A program made the translations under genes and the position numbers. Of a DNA stretch of 64,000 nt, positions 63,201-64,000 are shown in pieces. Origin of the DNA: Clostridia bacterium (GTDB taxonomy: Bacteria; Bacillota; Clostridia; Oscillospirales; Acutalibacteraceae); assembly GCA_017481575.1 (NCBI GenBank), contig JAFUPA010000055.1, positions 57,677 to 121,676 of the forward strand. The letters run 5' to 3'. The stretch's first letter is position 1; each line of letters opens with the position of its first letter. A model generated the notes under the pieces. It worked only from the letters and a program-made list of their open reading frames with translations, was not told the DNA's origin and did not search any database.

Positions 63201-64000
63201 ACGCTTTCGAGGTTGATTGCTGAGTTAAACGCTCCGTGCCTGATTCTCATAACGCTGTCGGGGATTGCGTAGCTTGTTCTTTCATTTCCCAAAGGATAGT
63301 AAAAAAGATCTGTCATTTCCTTGTTGAACAACGCTCCGAATTCATCGTTTGTGTATGCATTGTTTTCAGGGTCAACAATATATTCCGTAACGCTGTTACC
63401 ATTTAAAAATGATGAGTCGTCAATCGATGTAACACCTTTGCCGATCGTTACTTTTTTGAGAGCACGACCATTACAGAAAGCATCTGCCTCGATGCTTGTA
63501 ACACTGTCGGGGATGTCTATCTCCGTAATTGCAGAACAATTAAAGAAGGAGCATTCACCGATAGTCGTAATTGCATCACCGAGATCAACTTTCACAAGGT
63601 TTTTACAGTAAGCAAACGATTGAAAGCCTATACTTGCAGGACTGTCAAGGAACGTTAATTCAGTAATTCCTTCGCAATTTTTGAAAGCATGATCTTCGAT
63701 GGTTGTAACACTCCGAGGTATGGTCAGACTCTCAAGTTTCTTGCATTCTGAGAAAGCTGAACCTTCGATCGTTGTGACCTTTTCACCCAATGTAAGCGTT
63801 GTGAGGTTGTCGCAATTATTAAACGCAAAAATACCGATACTTGTAACACCGTTACCTATTACTACAGTTTCAATCCCGTCACAGTCTTCAAAAGCACTTC
63901 TTTCTATGACGGTAACGCTATCGGGGATTGTTACGCTTGTAATACCGTCACGGTTTTGAAAAGCAGAATAGCCGATGCGTGTAACTCCTTCAGGAATTAC
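60230..64000 (-). CDS. BspA-like leucine-rich repeat surface protein (N-terminus outside window)
   Basis: The frame is open to the right window edge, giving at least 1,256 residues; the internal Met at 63790 is not a start. It has two blocks of LRR_5 repeats of about 23 residues (consensus TIPDSVTSIGxxAFxxC). They are separated by a Pro/Glu linker and a CGDNLYWSYNEETSELTISG unit that is typical of these proteins. The C-terminal half has two tandem beta-rich, cohesin-like domains and a final Ig-like domain. BspA-type proteins bind host matrix or glycans. Export is expected but the signal peptide is not in view, and no sortase motif is at the C-terminus. Confidence 0.88.
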   Translation of the reverse strand, partial: VIPEGVTRIGYSAFQNRDGITSVTIPDSVTVIERSAFEDCDGIETVVIGNGVTSIGIFAFNNCDNLTTLTLGEKVTTIEGSAFSECKKLESLTIPRSVTTIEDHAFKNCEGITELTFLDSPASIGFQSFAYCKNLVKVDLGDAITTIGECSFFNCSAITEIDIPDSVTSIEADAFCNGRALKKVTIGKGVTSIDDSSFLNGNSVTEYIVDPENNAYTNDEFGALFNKEMTDLFYYPLGNERTSYAIPDSVMRIRHGAFNSAINLESVTFGKGLKSIDHGAFHSCSSLKEVIIPDNVVSIGDAAFSYCDVLETVSVGNGVKYIGSFAFEYCNIENLTLGSSIQFIGDDAFAYSLKNGDIVIPVSVTELGARAFCESSSENITIGRGVTEIKEYAFASNYNLKTVTIPNTVKVISTGAFNGCSGITDVYYEGTQEMWDKLTVDSINSDLLNATIHFGNEELEEQPTPEEPVPPEDADPSKKCGDNLYWSYNEETSELTISGTGEMYDYTDYSDDNPVPWQDVSSDVKTITIGEGATSIGAYAFSDCYFATNVVIPDSVTIIGKSAFIDCDDLETITIGNGVKHIGDSAFSSCYNLTDITIPDSVTDIGQGVFSYCYHLTSITMGRNVLYISYGAFDSCESLTDIYFDGTLAEWYGIAVGRRNTAFLNATVHAKEQPLFEFGVTAQHIRNKFDMVYYPASFGFSMYDDTDIRYSDICADVADLAFGCDTEVVMKYIYDATTLDFVSVYEDFWEGSVEVLEHGSTGMTGEEGQEYNYIILKVNFIAVGYANDTAPYYLKFAVVEENFVNSDGTLRKVIDNVPYNEDQLCVWDAWDANGNSFDFSDTIKFKSSDYETSGHTYDDLLLEDDLIATDVAMPTVTFTPEHARKDDLAYYPCMYDSDVDYEEWVRSATGFKDSTTQIQIKVDYDSSTLELIDALPSKELYDLGGTVTIIETGDSYPDDPNYSNIKYAIVQLDFDALDFTEGCLFSLKFRVLQENFIDEDGRPIDLVNSFVADWVVTNNAGKSHDLRYYVSSSYLGFESYGSYEELVLADYEPFDPTLLSDVTEVTYVQQEDTRKTFTVKADGRKSMIQFIEPDGGTRTYDRYNKNVSITSYDSNGNVVSALSRDLAYEVWEIYSNMSVGVEINVRGKENGVWDEVKYTFTIEPYNPVVSMELSATAGKKGAVPATVVADEKTEKVMFKMPNNTSVTVSNYTTDENGNRVFTGKAWMNEDGLNEIRVYIRRDNVWKLVGTLEYTVK

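Noticed and set aside
60600-64000. Repeated DNA words in the right 3 kb as a possible repeat array
   Set aside because: They are explained by the 23-residue LRR_5 protein repeats in an open reading frame.

Overview
The window looks like a chromosome segment of a low-to-mid GC, anaerobic, gut-type Firmicute (Clostridia, Oscillospiraceae/Ruminococcaceae-like). This rests on gene content and signals: strong GGAGG ribosome binding sites, frequent TTG starts, TTGACA-17-TATAAT promoters, T-box regulation, a spirochete/Bacteroidetes-style V-ATPase operon, BspA-type leucine-rich surface repeats and secreted host-glycan enzymes. No rRNA, tRNA, CRISPR array or prophage was seen. Both edges cut genes: a radical SAM gene at the left and a leucine-rich repeat protein at the right.

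Layout. 0-2.8 kb: two overlapping paralogous B12-binding radical SAM enzymes. 2.8-7.7 kb: YetF/DUF421 plus DUF4363, NfeD plus an SPFH protein, and an OmpR-type two-component system. 7.8-14.3 kb: sugar use (GH4 6-phospho-glycosidase plus BadF-type sugar kinase, ThuA-like protein, circularly permuted GH3 glucosidase) and the rRNA methylase RlmA. 14.3-17.8 kb: a three-gene module matching Bacillus ydjI-ydjG-ydjH (envelope stress). 17.8-23.1 kb: Rieske/FAD oxidoreductase, an AraC regulator fused to a sialidase-like propeller, a small helical protein and an ADP-ribosylglycohydrolase. 23.2-33.1 kb: exported or membrane-anchored enzymes (EEP-family hydrolase, alpha/beta hydrolase, LTA-synthase-like transferase, GH92 mannosidase, two ceramidase-like proteins). 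33.3-37.4 kb: a GNAT and a murK-murQ-DUF4838 operon for amino-sugar/MurNAc salvage. 37.5-51.6 kb: a branched-chain amino acid operon (ilvA-ridA-leuACDB-ilvBN-ilvC-ilvD, followed by an AAA ATPase and a MaoC protein), behind a partly duplicated T-box leader and ending in a MITE-like element. 51.8-59.2 kb: the V-ATPase operon E-DUF2764-A-B-D-I-K with a hairpin-bearing leader. 59.3-64 kb: a sporulation sigma fragment, a Cu/Zn superoxide dismutase and a large BspA-like surface protein.

How they fit together. The cell appears to salvage amino sugars and glycosides in the cytoplasm (two BadF-family kinases, GH4, MurQ, DUF4838). It displays exported hydrolases suited to host glycoconjugates. It makes Ile/Leu/Val from one long operon whose leader appears to carry a Leu (CUC) and an Ile (AUC) specifier in series before a single terminator. 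It probably couples membrane energetics to Na+, because the V-ATPase K subunit keeps all the polar Na+ ligands I could check. The most notable signals are the double-specifier T-box, the AraC-sialidase fusion, the DUF4838 protein inside a MurNAc operon, the MITE that supplies the last codons of the MaoC gene, and the tandem radical SAM pair. All functions are inferred from sequence motifs; no database search was run.
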